From assembly GCA_030248225.1 (NCBI GenBank), contig JASANE010017411.1, forward strand, positions 44,012-108,011: a stretch of DNA of 64,000 nt, in the 5' to 3' direction. Origin of the DNA: Trileptium ribeirensis. Taxonomy: Eukaryota; Nematoda; Enoplea; Enoplida; Thoracostomopsidae. This document shows positions 10,813 through 22,654 of the stretch, piece after piece. The position numbers and the translations under genes are program-made. How positions within the stretch are numbered: the stretch's first letter is position 1; the number at the start of each line of letters is the position of its first letter. Under the pieces are notes generated by a model that had not been told where the DNA came from, ran no database searches, and saw nothing but the letters and a program-made list of their open reading frames with translations.

Positions 10813-10962
10813 ATGTGTCAAGAACTTTCGTTTGAAAACGAAAAAGTTTCTTTAAAAGAAGTTATAGCAGCAATATATAAGAAGAAAGATATTATCGGGG
10901 CTAAAATATTATATATACTTGGGGTCTTCATAAATAAATTCGGGAATGGTTTAAAAGAATGA
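10813..10962 (+). CDS. short ORF, 49 residues, unknown
   Basis: ATG at 10,813; the peptide starts MCQELSFENEKVSLKEV and is lysine- and isoleucine-rich, with a possible amphipathic helix. Its TGA (10,960-10,962) overlaps the ATG (10,959) of the next open frame as ATGA. No homolog is recognised. It may be a chance frame or the front of a frameshifted coding piece. Confidence 0.2.
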   Translation: MCQELSFENEKVSLKEVIAAIYKKKDIIGAKILYILGVFINKFGNGLKE

Positions 10963-11165
10963 AACGGATGCAATGGGTTGTTATAATTTTCGTTCATCAA
11001 TTGGAATTCCTAAATGATTCTCCCAACAAATCCGAGCGTTCTGGATCCTTTCCGCACACCCGCGGAAAAAACAACGCGAAAAACCAACCACAGAAGAAAA
11101 AACACACCACACCGGCACAACAAAAAACAAAAAACGCAAACACCCCGCAGCAAACATCTACTTAA
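10959..11165 (+). CDS. short ORF, 68 residues, low-complexity C-terminus
   Basis: ATG at 10,959. The first 25 residues include a hydrophobic stretch (WVVIIFVHQLEFL); the last 40 are rich in N, K, Q, T and P because the DNA (11,055-11,165) is an A/C-rich low-complexity tract. No domain is recognised. It follows the 49-residue frame with a one-base register overlap. Confidence 0.2.
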   Translation: MKRMQWVVIIFVHQLEFLNDSPNKSERSGSFPHTRGKNNAKNQPQKKKHTTPAQQKTKNANTPQQTST

Positions 11166-11455
11166 AACCATCTAATATTTAGACAGAATAGATACTATAT
11201 CCAAGTGACATAAGAAAAACTATCAAGCTTGACTAGCTAACAGATTTAATAAATAAAAAATGAGTTATATTTTCAGGAAAATGCTTTAACGTTGGATAAA
11301 CTTTTTATTGCATGTATACACATATAAAATTTAAAACTAATATTAGTATGTCAACTTTAGCGTAAATATATATACAGAGGTTAGTCAAGAGTTCACAATG
11401 AACCTTTGAACAAGAATGTAACACTCACACCACAACACGTCATATACGTTGTGGG
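11166..11455. other. no feature recognised
   Basis: AT-rich. Confidence 0.35.
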
Positions 11456-11660
11456 ATGATGCGTTCCATTTCTCTATTAGTTGATAACGCGGACCCTCTT
11501 CTGAGGTGGCACAAGGTTCTAAGGTTTTCCACTTTTTCCCTGACCCACCACTTTTCTCAACTTTTGTCCTACTGTTCCAACCTTTGCTCTGTCCCGCAAC
11601 TTTGTTTCTGTCCCACTGCCAAGTTTTGTTCTAAGGCCGAACCAAAAAAATAAAAATTTT
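11456..11660. repeat. imperfect short tandem repeat (actttt-gtccca units)
   Basis: Degenerate units of roughly 25 bases such as caacttttgtcctactgttc and ccgcaactttgtttctgtcc follow one another. They create a serine- and cysteine-rich open frame that is unlikely to be a gene. Confidence 0.4.
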
Positions 11661-12400
11661 ACAAAACAAAAGTTGGAAAGGTAGGAGAAAACTAGAGGGG
11701 GTTATTTCGCCTACTGCGGCCCTTTAGCCACGTCTACCTCACTAAAACGACACCCCATTAGTGATGAAACTCTGACACTAAGATCTTTGTGTGGACACTA
11801 TAAATTCGATAATAATGATTTCTACATAAAAGTGACAGTGCAGGTGGCGCAGCGACCGTTTAAAATTTAATTTGATGCCGTTTGTGCCGATAAGGATGTT
11901 TTTCAAATGATCAAAAAATTCTGCTTTACTACCTTGATTTGGGTCATACATGACCCAGCAGTTGCTATCCCTATTTGAGAGACTTGTCGGAAACCTGGAA
12001 AACGCATTCTTGGTCAAAAGCATATGGTAAGATTCGATAAAATTGCTAAAAATTTAAAAAACCAAAATCAGTAAGCAATGTATACTTAAGAAGTTGAAGG
12101 TACTGGCAGTATCATTTTGTTCTGAAAGAAGTCGTTAACATAGACAAACGTAACAAGCCTGCCACAATGTGATATAAAGATGGAGGTACTGGGTGGTTAT
12201 TACATAAAAAACAGTAAAATTTGATTGGTGTTATCCAGCTTACTGTACTGTCAAATGTGAGATATCTGAAACGATGATCGAGGTCAAATAAGTGAGAGTA
12301 AGCCAACGTCAAGTTGTAGTTTAGGTCGAAGGTACGCATTTCTACAGGTTTTTTCGAAGACTTGGTCTCTTAAAATCTGTATGATAATAAATTAGTACAA
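11661..12400. other. no feature recognised
   Basis: Two short minus-strand frames are present without domains or clear splice sites. Confidence 0.35.
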
Positions 12401-12409
12401 TTACTATGT

Positions 12410-12900
12410 AATATTTAGTTACAATTTGTATACAAATTAACACAAATACGGGAAATTGTGATGCCAACAAATCAAACATGAATTGTGTACCAATTTGCAC
12501 AATTATGAATAATTATATTAACATACGTTCTAACATGTTGAACACAACAAGTGTAGGACCTAGGACTTATTGTACATAATTTGTGTGAATTGTAACATAA
12601 TTATGTGTGGTTATTTACATATCCTTTGTATAAATCTACACACAAGAATTGTATTGCAACAGATAAATTAGTTGAAATTATATACAACATTACGCATGAT
12701 AAATAAAGCAAGATTTGTGTGAAATTGCATACCAAAAAAGTGAGATTATACGCACATAATTTGTGTGAAATTTCAAACACTAATTGTATGTTTTGTAGCA
12801 CACAATTTTTTGAAGCTGTAAAAAGCAATTGTAGCATAAAATTGTAATTTAGTGCAAAAACTCTAACTATGAACAAACATTCATGCATTAGGTGTGTGTA
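12410..12900. repeat. palindromic-word array (acaaattgtg/cacaattt)
   Basis: Words like cataatttgtgtgaa, acacaattt and caaattaacacaaa recur in both orientations across about 490 bases, for example gtacataatttgtgtgaatt (12,573), acataattatgtgtgg (12,595) and cgcacataatttgtgtgaaa (12,750). No terminal repeats or target duplication could be fixed. Confidence 0.45.
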
Positions 12901-14779
12901 ATTTTACACTAAAATTTTTAAAAATTCGTACATCAGATATACTATATTTAATACAAAAATGTATATATATCTGATACCATAAATAATTGATGCAAATACA
13001 GTGAAGATTCGTACATAATGGGATGTTTCGTAAATTGCTAAAATCAAATCAACTACAGTTGTATTTTTCATACAAACGCACCTGAAAATCTGACAAAGTT
13101 ATTTTAATATTTCTGTACATTACAAATGTATGAACTGTCGCGCTTAAAATGTGTATGTAAACCTGTTCACCCAAACAGTGTATGATACGGGTACGCATAT
13201 ATGTATGTAACATAATAGTTATTTTTAAGAGGAGTGTGGTTAAAGGTAATGCTAACATGGAGAAACATTTCACGAGGCCAAAACTGATTATTCCAATTGA
13301 TAAACAACTATCAATCATTTGGCACTTTACATATACCACAACTCTAAGATGATACCTCTAAAAAGCCTTTGCGGGGACGATATCTGACTAAGGTTCGACT
13401 CATCACATTTTTGAAAATAAGCAATTGGTTAACATATTAGACTCAAATGAAAAATCAAACACTGTCATAAAAAAAATCTATAGGCGTTGAAAAGTCTTAC
13501 AAAATCACGAAAATAATTAATTTATCCTTGAATATTGTTTGTTTATAAAACAGCATATTAGCATTTTTATTCTGGAATGGAACATAAGCAGACAAGAAAA
13601 AAGTTATTTTCAATTAGACTTCTCCAATCTAAAGTAACCTGATCAAAATTTGTCATGCTTTTGTAACACGTAACAAATAAAAAATGTAGCACTACGTGAT
13701 ATCGTTTAAAATACATGTCCAATTTTTTTAAGCTCCATCGCTCGGAGCTTGCAAAAACCAGCCCGATTTAGAACTGAAAGAAAGGCTATTACATTATAAT
13801 AATTTAGGCTAAAATTTTGCCATAATTATATTAAATCAAGAGTGCAAACAGTAGTAAGTCCACTGTCTCAGTAAGAATTAGTATGCCGTTCCCAAGTGGT
13901 AAACAAAATTTTCCTGCGCTATTTTGTAAAAACATTAGATTATATCAAAAATAAAACTGCCGCGCCTCAAGACTTCATATTTAACGTGGTTCTTTCCTTG
14001 CTGCAAACAGCTCGTAGCCTTTACACCTGGCTATAATCGTATGAATCAAGACGTAAAATAATTCTTGTTTCTGAAATGTGAAATAACTTCATGCAAATTA
14101 TAGTAATATAAAAAAATGTTTTGAGGGTGGTAAAAGGAAAAACTTTATTGTCAACCGATAATCCTTCTAATACTGACTATATAATGTACAATTTGCATGT
14201 ATTACATAATGATACCTGACAAATCTTTAACTTGTAAGGATTGGCTCATACCAAATATTTCCCAAAAACTTACCAAAAACTTTTTGTACCTTGATGCCAA
14301 TATCTCTCGTTCATAATAAAATATTCACGTTCACCGTAAAAAAAAGTATTTATTAAAAGCTTTATTCTAATATCCTGAATGCGGAATGATTTCTGCTTTT
14401 AACAGGACATTTAAATACTTGTTATACTGGTAAATTTATTAACGAACAATGATATGACCGCTTACAGTATTATAGAACGTCCGCACATTTATGTGACAAA
14501 TCTCCGAAGACAACGCGAAACTGCCAATGGTTAATTCTTATTTGTTCGACATCGACAATCGATCAATTAATTCTATAACGTTTACTGAATAATATCATAA
14601 CAATTAAGCTGGACATATATACAGTCTAAAAGATATTAATATACAGGTCATATTAATATAGTAAACTAGGGTATCCGAAATGGAGCAAGCCAGTTAGATT
14701 TGATTAAAGGTTTCTGCTAAAACGAAGAAAACAATCTGGTTCTAAGCTGTCTAATAGTTCCTTAAAATTATTTGGATTA
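12901..14779. other. long AT-rich gene-free stretch
   Basis: No LINE motif, exon-like frame, tRNA box pair or inverted-repeat element was recognised here. Confidence 0.4.
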
Positions 14780-16335
14780 TCGGCTCGAACTAGTGGTTAA
14801 CGGTTTGTGTATTTCAGTAAGTAATTCCACACGTCTATTGTTGCATAATGCGAAATTGTGTCCTGAGATTTTGATACTAAATCTTTCCTTATTAAGCATA
14901 TAGTTATGGCCGGGACTCACATTACTATGTGCTACATAAAAAGATTTTGATAACCACTGGCCTCGTTATTCACAATTTCAAAAACCATAGTTAAGTCCGG
15001 TTTCTATTTGCGTAGTTCCACTGTTCTAGTTTCAAAAATGATAGGCGATTTGTATCATGAAATCCGGCTCTGGCGAACACCCGTCTGTTGAAGTATCTTT
15101 AACCCTTTCATTTTTATAGATATCAGTGAGCAAACATGGTGACCAAACTTGGGAACTGTATTCCAGTATGGGTCTTACACATGAAATACAAAAAATTGTA
15201 GCAAATCATTTGTATTACAGCTTACAATAGAACAAAAAAGCATGGTTGTAACGTTATATGCGTTACAAACAATGTCGCTGTCATGGGATCTGAATGCCAA
15301 ACCGTAGTTTTTGATAATACCGAGATTACTATGCTGAGCAACAGATTATACAACCACACCGTTGAGATAATAGGTAAATTTAGCATTATTTTTCCCCAGA
15401 TGCGAGACACTGCATTTAGGCACGAAAATTTTAAGTTGCCATGTGTGTGCCCAATGATGAAGTGAGTTAAGTGCTTCTTGTAGTTGAGCGCGGGGTTCAA
15501 CAGAGTTTTGAGGTAACTCTACATATGATTTAATATTGTCTGCGAATATTTTGCAATGTACGTTATTGTCGATGCAACTATATCATTAATATACAACAAT
15601 CATAATGTAGGTCCAGGTACGCTTAGTTGTGGGACTCTCGATGTCGTATTACGAAAGTTATAGAAACTTCAGTTCAAACTTGGCTATGAATTTTCTATTC
15701 GGTAAAAATGACGATAACTATTTCAAAAGTGCACCACTTTACGCCAATAAAAGATAATTTATGTATTAGTTTTTTAGCCAAGGTAACCTTGAGGGGCCAA
15801 AGTGTAATGCATACCATGCCATTCTCAATATACTAAGCCTAAGATTTAGCTTTAGGTTAGGCCCTTATACGAGACATATAAGCCTAAGGGGGGTTGCCAT
15901 CCCCGAACCATCCGCACTAAGCTATCCTTTTTTGTAATGATACAATCTATTACCAGCCAGGGTTACCTGGTTTTTTATGAGAAACTGTATCAAATTCCCT
16001 GGTGAAGACTATGTACACTACATCTACAGGAATATTATTATCCACTCACTGCGGCCATTGATGTGTGCATCCGATGAACTATGTGGCTGTTTTATTTTCT
16101 TGAAACAAAACTGTTTGAGCATATAAGTTTATTTATAACTAGGTAATCTTTTATGGAAGCTGTATTAATAATTTCCTTTACGTTGCAGCAATTTGACAAG
16201 AGAGATATAATTCATAGGATTAGACGCATGACATTTTTATACAGAGCACTAACATCGGCTTGCAGCTATGACACTGGCAATAAACCATTTACAAATCACT
16301 ACTTGAAAATGTCCGAAAGATTGATAACACTTCGT
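14780..16335 (-). pseudogene. reverse transcriptase of the decayed LINE
   Basis: Recognisable pieces, minus strand: VRPILEYSSQVWSP at about 15,180-15,130 (compare VRPILEYASPVWSP in the 24,108 copy), a GVPQ.S..GPTL..LYINDI box around 15,560-15,650 in shifting frames, and the N-terminal ANDASP/VIALY-type block near 16,130-16,335. The 14,780-15,000 part is also repeated at 60,660-60,830. Many stops; not functional. Confidence 0.65.
15775..15945. repeat. CCTAAG-word dispersed repeat, copy 2
   Basis: Matches 7,015-7,200: aaggtaaccttgaggggcca, catgccattctcaatatact, aagcctaag, ending in tcctttttt. It lies between reverse-transcriptase pieces of the decayed LINE and so was inserted after the LINE. 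Confidence 0.6.
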
Positions 16336-17254
16336 TAAGTTTACACATAAACACCTGTGGGTAATCAGTTGACGGATGGCTACGTTTCACCTTTAACTTA
16401 CTAAGAAACTTACATATGTCAGTCGTAAACCTAAGCAAAGGGATATTAGTACTGATCGACGTGGACGGGAAGCATTGCCGCCCCGATCGTCCCGATCAAA
16501 GACACTTGCAACCGCGTTCGCCAATATTTCTACGGGTTTGGTGTCGTATGTTTTTAATGAATCAGAGTTCGACTTAAGAGCGCTAATACCTCATTTACAA
16601 CGAAGTTGACTTTTAATAAATTTGTACACCTCGTTACGACCACGATTTAGAATTTAGTTTTCGCGGTATCTCTTAAATGTCAATATTTCGCGCCTATAGC
16701 GCGTACTAGCTTGCTTGTAAAGCCAGAACTCACCAGTGAGTTTGCAGTGTGTCCATAATTTAGATTTCTGGCGTTCAAGACACTTAATGTAATCAGGATA
16801 CGCTAATTTGGTATTCTTTTGCGGACGCTGTCGAACGTATAAATTTATCGAATACGAATTAATATAATAAAATACACTCCATTTATCTTGAACAGAAAAA
16901 CAACAATTAAGTCAGGTGTATCATTTAATATTTAGAGGTTAATCCGTTAGGGATGAATCATCACCGTTTTTAAAATTAGATACATATCGCGTTTTTTACA
17001 CTAGCCTTACCAGTGAATTTACCAAGGATAAAAACAGGACTGAAATATAGTCTGCAATGGTATATCAAGGCACTACATTAACGACTTGGTGAGGAGAGTT
17101 TGTGAATAGATCTCAAGTATCTTCAGCTCGGGTAGGTAAATTTACCAGTTAGTGAGTACTCAACTCTTGGCCGCATAAAGAAAATGCTACTGTTATAGGG
17201 AGTCTATAACTGTGTTGCACTTAATGTCTGGGATATTAAAAATCACCTACAATA

Positions 17255-17700
17255 GTTAAATGGTAGCAAAATGCTCGTCATATTGAAAATACAGTTGCAT
17301 AAGCGATCTAACGTATGAATGTTGCAAATTGGCGGTTTATAGATATACGCTAAGCTGTGTTTCATAGGAATATGCATATCTACAGCTATAACTTCTAGAT
17401 CTGAATACCTATAATGACTGTATAACGTAGCATTGAAGTGTCAATGAAAATAGCAACTCCCCTATCACGACAAGAGATGCCAATCTTTACGGTACACATT
17501 GTAGCCGTGAGTGCTTATGAGACTATTTGGTATCTCATTGTGCAGCCATATTTCACGCCATACGACGAATAGAAAAATCGTTGTTGTAAAAAAAGTGCTT
17601 CGACTTTTTGTAATTTTGTTGGCTAGACTACTTGCATTGAAAAATTTACTGTTTGTAATGTCTTTTCTTACTCAATTTTACACGTTGAGAATGCTCGTTT
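17255..17700 (-). pseudogene. LINE endonuclease remnant
   Basis: Minus-strand translation gives FNASSLANKI (compare FNARSLCNKL), EIWLHNEIPNSL (compare ETWLHDRIPDGL) and RGVAIFIDTSMLRY (compare GGVAIFVSKYLKC), in the right order and spacing for an apurinic-like endonuclease domain, but with stops and frame changes. Confidence 0.65.
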
Positions 17701-18840
17701 CCCGTTTTTACCCGTTTCAGCCATTGTATTGTCTGTCGCCTTGTGTGATCAACTCATAACAAAGCACAGTGCGTTTACTTCCTACAAAATGGCCAAGATC
17801 TTTACAAAAACAGCCCTTAAACAGCACAAGTTTTTCATTCGTAACCACGTATTTAGGCCGATTGTTTTCATTTGCCTCCAGTTACAGCTTTGGCTCATGG
17901 GCTTTGTCTAAGCGCAGATTCAGTTGTTCGATCCTCCAGAATCATCGAGCGTCTTATGTAATAGCTTGCCATGCGTTTGATAGATTTCAATGGTTTGGAT
18001 TCATGCAGCATCGATTTTGCAAAGGAGGAAAACGGAAAGCAAACCTTTCAAAGTCTTGGTTTCTGGACTCCGTTTTGATTTCGATCCAATTTTCCCATGC
18101 GGAAAACGTCAACAATGGTTGCTGATTTATCAAGCGTTTTGCATAAAAGCACAACGTCGCAATTGTCTGTACCATTTTATGGTACGCCGTATGATAACAA
18201 CTGAATGGTCTGTGATCTATATCATCCAACGTGGCGGTTGAAGGAGTATGAATTACGCGACCCCCGTTTTGAAGGTTTAGTACATGTCATTTTGTTTGAA
18301 TTTGTTGCCAATTAATTGTTCAAAACGAATTGATTCGAATGTTTCCGAGATGTTAAAAGCGATGGTTGAAGTCAATTCGGCGATTTATTTTTCAAAAAGA
18401 TCTAATCGATCCATTCGATGATTAGCAATTTCGTTATTTGATCGCGGCTGTCGGTATTTTGCTTGGCATGTAGAGCATATGATCATCACGAAATTGTTTC
18501 TTGAAAACCCTTAGAAAAATCAATTCCTGTACACGAATAGCGGATGCGCTGGCTGCAACTGTCACAGGCATAACAGTGTTCCCCTGTTTTTTGCGCATTC
18601 GCAACAAAAACTAGACGAACATTGAGTATCGCTGTCGCATGCGGCTTGCGGGCTATTTCAAGTATCCGTCTGCGACTGTGACGAGGACTGGCTGATTCGT
18701 TTGTTAGCTATGGTGATCCCAGCAGTTTGATTTCTAGATTTGTTGATATTTACTGCAGCTAAACCGTTTGCTGCCACTTCCAAGTTGTGCCCTGGTGATT
18801 AGCGATTAGCACCGGACATTTCAAGCGCTGGTACCTATAG
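17701..18840 (-). pseudogene. LINE ORF1 remnant
   Basis: Pieces matching the intact ORF1 at 26,906-28,078: near 17,770-17,860 YVVTNEKLVLFKGC and HFVGSKRT (compare YAVVKEKLVAFKNC, RLVGGRHN); near 18,540-18,640 a C-x2-C ... C-x2-C cluster with IRYSCTG (compare WIHFACT). Frames shift several times. The plus-strand open frames here are antisense shadows. Confidence 0.6.
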
Positions 18841-18844
18841 AAGT

Positions 18845-18950
18845 TACGGCCAATGTAACCTTTAGGAGCCGAAGCATAATGCATGCCATGCCGTTCTCGA
18901 TTTACCAAGCCTAAGCCTTGGTCTTAGCCTCAGCTAAGGTCCCTGATGGT
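18845..18950. repeat. CCTAAG-word dispersed repeat, copy 3 (partial)
   Basis: Contains aatgtaacctttaggagccg, gcatgccatgccgttctcga and aagcctaagccttggtc, matching the left half of the 7,015-7,200 repeat. Confidence 0.6.
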
Positions 18951-20264
18951 GCAGAAAAATAATTACAACGCAATATTATTAACGAAAGAATATTATAATG
19001 TTAATTGTCTGGTATAACACACCAGAAACGCATTCACATTTGTTCTTCCTCCTAAAATGCAATCGGGTGATTCTGTTGAAAGTGTGTAAAGACATCTCGC
19101 GCGCAGTCCACATAATGAGGTAGCCACGCCGTATGTATAGTGATTCAGAGCTATTATATATCAAGGGACATTATGAACTAAGAAGATTAAGAAAATATTT
19201 TAGCCACCCCTCTCCCCCTACAAAATGATGTCCACAACGGGTTTGCATAAAAGCCTGAACCGGGGTCTCCAAAAATGTCCCAAGAGGCGCCTAAAATTTC
19301 CAAAAAAAGTCGGGAAAGGAAAAGACTGTTCCATGTGGACGCCGGTATCTTGGGCCCTAAAGTCAGGACTTGTGTACATGAAGACCACACAGGTGGCGGA
19401 TATCTTAGATCGAGATTGTATACGTCAGATATATATAAGCAGTCTAACACATTACAATTGAAGTTTAAGACAGCTAAATAGCATGTTAGTAATATCACAT
19501 CACTTTGACGCATAACGGTGCAGCGAATTTCTGGCTTTGGTATATTGTTCTTGCAGACACCTAAATCGCTTAATAGTTGAGTATTTATAGTTGGATTGTG
19601 TTTAACTATTATCTAATTGTGGGTTTCAAGATCATGTAAGGCGAGCTGTAAATTTACGTACGAAAGGCGCACATGCTGCTCGTTGGCCTATAAAAAATAT
19701 AATTAGTTGCTTTCCAAAATTTATTTACTGCTAAATTCGGATCTTTTTGTTTCAGCTTAACATGCAGTTTCATGCCACATTGGCCATTGATTTCTGAGTG
19801 AGGAAGAAGATGCCCCATCAGATAATGTAATGTTTATTAATACATATTATATTTCATGCTTTGTCTTTAGTATTTACTATTGATAACATTAATTGGCCGG
19901 TAATTATTGCCTAGGAACCTGCGGTCATCGTCTCAGCTGGATTGTGTTTTCTCTACAATTTTAAACAAACAGCAGAAAGCCATTATGATATTCCAAACTA
20001 AGCATACTCCAGGTTGTTACCGGTTCCCACTATTTTTAAAAAAATGGGAATTACAGACGTCGATTTCCGCTCGCCCATCTTTTCGAATAACTTGTCACCA
20101 CTACGCTTTCAAACAATAGTTTTCTGCCCACGTAGTAGGAGTATAGAAAAAGATTAGGCTAATCACCTCAGTTTTAGCTAATTTTAGAAGTGATATTCAA
20201 TTGCCATAAAATCATGGAACATGCTGTTACAAATCATTTTATAGTGAACTGCAATCATTGCATG
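18951..20264. other. no gene recognised
   Basis: Overlapping short open frames at 19,187-19,513 on both strands lack domains and splice signals. The 19,907-20,119 plus-strand frame lies just upstream of a LINE scrap and could be its decayed 5' part, but no motif proves it. Confidence 0.35.
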
Positions 20265-20640
20265 AAAGACTGACTGACTTTTAGTTGACGAGGGAAATAT
20301 ATCGATGTCATTTACGCTGATTTTCGAAAGCTTTCGACACATTTCCGGTGAAAAACTACCAACTAGCTACTAATTAACTGCTAAGTTACTAACTACTAAG
20401 TACGGCATTAGCGTTCACGTACTATAAACGGGACTCGAGATTTCTTAGCTGGCACATTCTTCTTAAATATTGACCATAGCCTTGGTGAAGAATATGTGTT
20501 CCTTAAGCCTGCGACTTTGGTAGCTCTTTGTTGGTTTTGTACATTAATGATCTTGTAACGTTAAACAACGTGTATAAATAGGGCTCAAATAAGCTTGAGC
20601 ACCAAATATGTTACGCACGTTACATAACGAATAGGTAGGT
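20265..20640 (+). pseudogene. LINE reverse-transcriptase scrap, plus strand
   Basis: IDVIYADFRK (about 20,300-20,330) matches the catalytic block VDVAYIDFAKAFDT, and LVLYINDLVT (about 20,535-20,565) matches LFTLYINDLID. The spacing suits a CR1/L2-type reverse transcriptase with stops between. It runs opposite to the other CR1-type LINE copies in this window. Confidence 0.55.
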
Positions 20641-20642
20641 AC

Positions 20643-20682
20643 CGAAGCTTAGGCTAAGGATTAGCTTAGCCTTAATATATAG
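20643..20682. repeat. short CCTAAG/CTTAGG-word fragment
   Basis: cgaagcttaggctaaggatt followed by agcttagcctt, a short piece related to the 7,015 repeat family. Confidence 0.35.
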
Positions 20683-21279
20683 ACAACGGCAGGGTCTACA
20701 ATTCATTTGTGTCATTCAAAGATATTTTGGCTATGTGTATTTACATTTAACTTGTCAACAGATGCGTTTTATCTTAGGTTTTCTAAAAGCGTGTTTGCTG
20801 CATCACAGATGTTTTATCTTAGCTTGTCATCTCACATGTGTAGCTTATCTTAGCTTGCACCCAGATAGTGGGGCTTCCAGGAGAAGTCTGAAGTCATGGA
20901 AGCGGTTCGATGAATTAACTTACGCCATGTCATTGCTGGTTCATTGACTCCCAGCTGAAGCCGTTGCTCATTTCGAACTGAGGCGAAGACGTTTTCAACA
21001 AGTGATACCCTCGGTAAGAATTTTTCTTTGTAATGATCCGATGATGGAGCCCCTCTCTTGGTACGCCGTTGCTCCCGGATGTGCTTCTTCTAGCTTACTT
21101 TTGCGTAAAAAACTAAAAGCTTTTCCCGGCGAGTTCCTCAGAAGAATTAAACAATTTTCGCAAAATTATAAAAATTTTAAGAAGCAAAGTTGTTGAAAAT
21201 TGGAAAAAGAACGAGGAAAAATTTCGGAGGCGGAATTATTTTGTTGGCCTCCGTTGACCACATACCATGAGACCATCTA
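20683..21279. other. no gene recognised; AT-core repeat piece at its end
   Basis: From about 21,110 to 21,250 there is cgcaaaattataaaaatttt and gaaaattggaaaaaga, resembling the AT-core repeats. Nothing else is supported. Confidence 0.3.
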
Positions 21280-21610
21280 CTCTGCATAAGCGGACAGAGT
21301 ATGGGAACCCATGCTGAAAAGATCCACGAGCGACCATTTCCCGGGCCTTCTCGCAAGACTAGCGCGCTACCACTACATCACAGGCCCCGATAAAAGCGTG
21401 TACTGAAATGCTACATAACTCCCCTGCGGGAGAACTGCGTAAAAAAACTTCGTGCAAGGGATCACGTCGGGTTCACCAATAGAAAAGACCAATGAGCGAT
21501 TATTCATTGGACCGACGGAGATTCGAGCCCGTGCCTCGTAAGGCTAGCGCGCTACCACTACATGACCGGCACCGATCACAGCGTGTTCAACTACGCTATA
21601 TACGATAGCG
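21280..21610 (-). repeat. two tandem tRNA-like SINE units
   Basis: On the minus strand the box-A-containing word atgtagtggtagcgcgctag occurs twice, 185 bases apart (agcgcgc at 21,361 and 21,546 on the plus strand). In the second unit it is followed by cgaggcacgggctcgaatct, a good box B; the first unit has a damaged box B (ggcccgggaaatgg). Sequence beyond the heads is also shared (tgctaca and gcgtgt words). This is a tRNA-derived SINE arranged head to tail, not a pair of tRNA genes. Confidence 0.6.
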
Positions 21611-21714
21611 TAGTGAGATGCTACAATGTTTCGTGAACATATACAGATGTATATAAATATAGTGGACTATAATACAATGCTAAAGTCGCGGTTTAGCTAA
21701 TACTCAAATACTTG

Positions 21715-22004
21715 CAGGGGTGTAGCCAGAGGGGGGAGCGGCGGAACCAGGCCCGCCAATCCAAAGTGACCGGTGAAAATTTTGATAGTCTCCCTTATTA
21801 TGTTTGGATTTTTTAGAGTGGATGAAATTTGAAGGCACATGCGGTTTCCAAAAAGAAAATATCGGAAAAAAATTTTCGTGCTTCGGTTTTAATTCAATAA
21901 AATTGAGCGCCTTACAAGGGTATATAAAAGGTACCGACAAAAACAACCTTGCAAAAAATTAGCTCCGCCCCCCCTCCCAATCAAAATGTCTGGCTACGCC
22001 ACTG
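21715..22004. mobile_element. hAT-like MITE with 8-bp target duplication
   Basis: Left end caggggtgtagccagagggg and right end (inverted) cagtggcgtagccagacatt form terminal inverted repeats. Flanks aatacttg (21,707-21,714) and aatacatg (22,005-22,012) match at 7 of 8 bases. The CAGNGGCGTAGCCAG-type end plus an 8-bp duplication is typical of hAT elements. It is 290 bp with no transposase. Confidence 0.7.
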
Positions 22005-22012
22005 AATACATG

Positions 22013-22654
22013 CGTCAATTTCAAAACCGACAAATGATATTTCATATTTTACTAAATGAAATAATATCGTTTCGAATTTGCTCAAAATTTTTGCAGACTA
22101 TAAATAATTTTATAGTTTAGAGTTGAGACTAGAACTGGTCCTGTCAAACGGTGTCAATTTCAATTATTCTGTGTTATTTATTGTCTTTTTGTTTTAATTT
22201 AATATTTGTTATGTATCAAATATGTCTTATTTTATTAATGCTGGTGTTGTAGTACGCAATATAGCAGTATAGTTATTTCCAAGTATGTTAATATTTTGTT
22301 TTGGCGTGTGTCTTTTAGATAGACAAATTAATTTCGATGCATATCACATTCGTGTAGAGTTGAAATACATTAGTTTTCATGCCAACGAAATTTAGCGCGG
22401 GTACAGTAAATCTCTCAATTTATTTATATGTAGTATTCTCGGACTTAAACATAAATTTGGCTTAAATTTAAAACCATGGTAATATGGCTTTGTGTAAAAT
22501 GCACAAATTACAGTGCATTTCATATCAAAGTGAAGCTAGGAGACGTAATGTAAAAGTCTTTAGAAAAGGAGCAGCCTAGAAATTTTGAATTAGAACTATA
22601 GTTTTGTCTGGCGTTCATGCATAAGAAATTAAATCTTTCCTGTCCTTTCGGTTA
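22013..22654. other. no feature recognised
   Basis: AT-rich. Confidence 0.35.

Larger units (their letters stand above)
14780..18840 (-). mobile_element. decayed, nearly full-length CR1/L2-type LINE
   Basis: Motifs appear in the correct order on the minus strand: an ORF1 zinc-finger-like cysteine cluster near 18,540-18,640, the ORF1 C-terminus near 17,720-17,900, endonuclease pieces at 17,255-17,700, reverse-transcriptase pieces at 16,130-16,335 and 15,222-15,660, and the C-terminal region to about 14,780. Each matches the better copy at 23,655-28,100 but is interrupted by many stops and shifts. An insertion of another repeat lies at 15,775-15,945. It is old and inactive. Confidence 0.7.

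Noticed and set aside
17729..18241. Overlapping plus- and minus-strand frames as novel genes
   Set aside because: The minus strand here matches LINE ORF1 pieces; the frames are by-products of the decayed element.
21480..21610. Functional tRNA gene
   Set aside because: Box A and box B are present, but the acceptor and anticodon arms do not pair properly and the unit is tandemly repeated with a tail.
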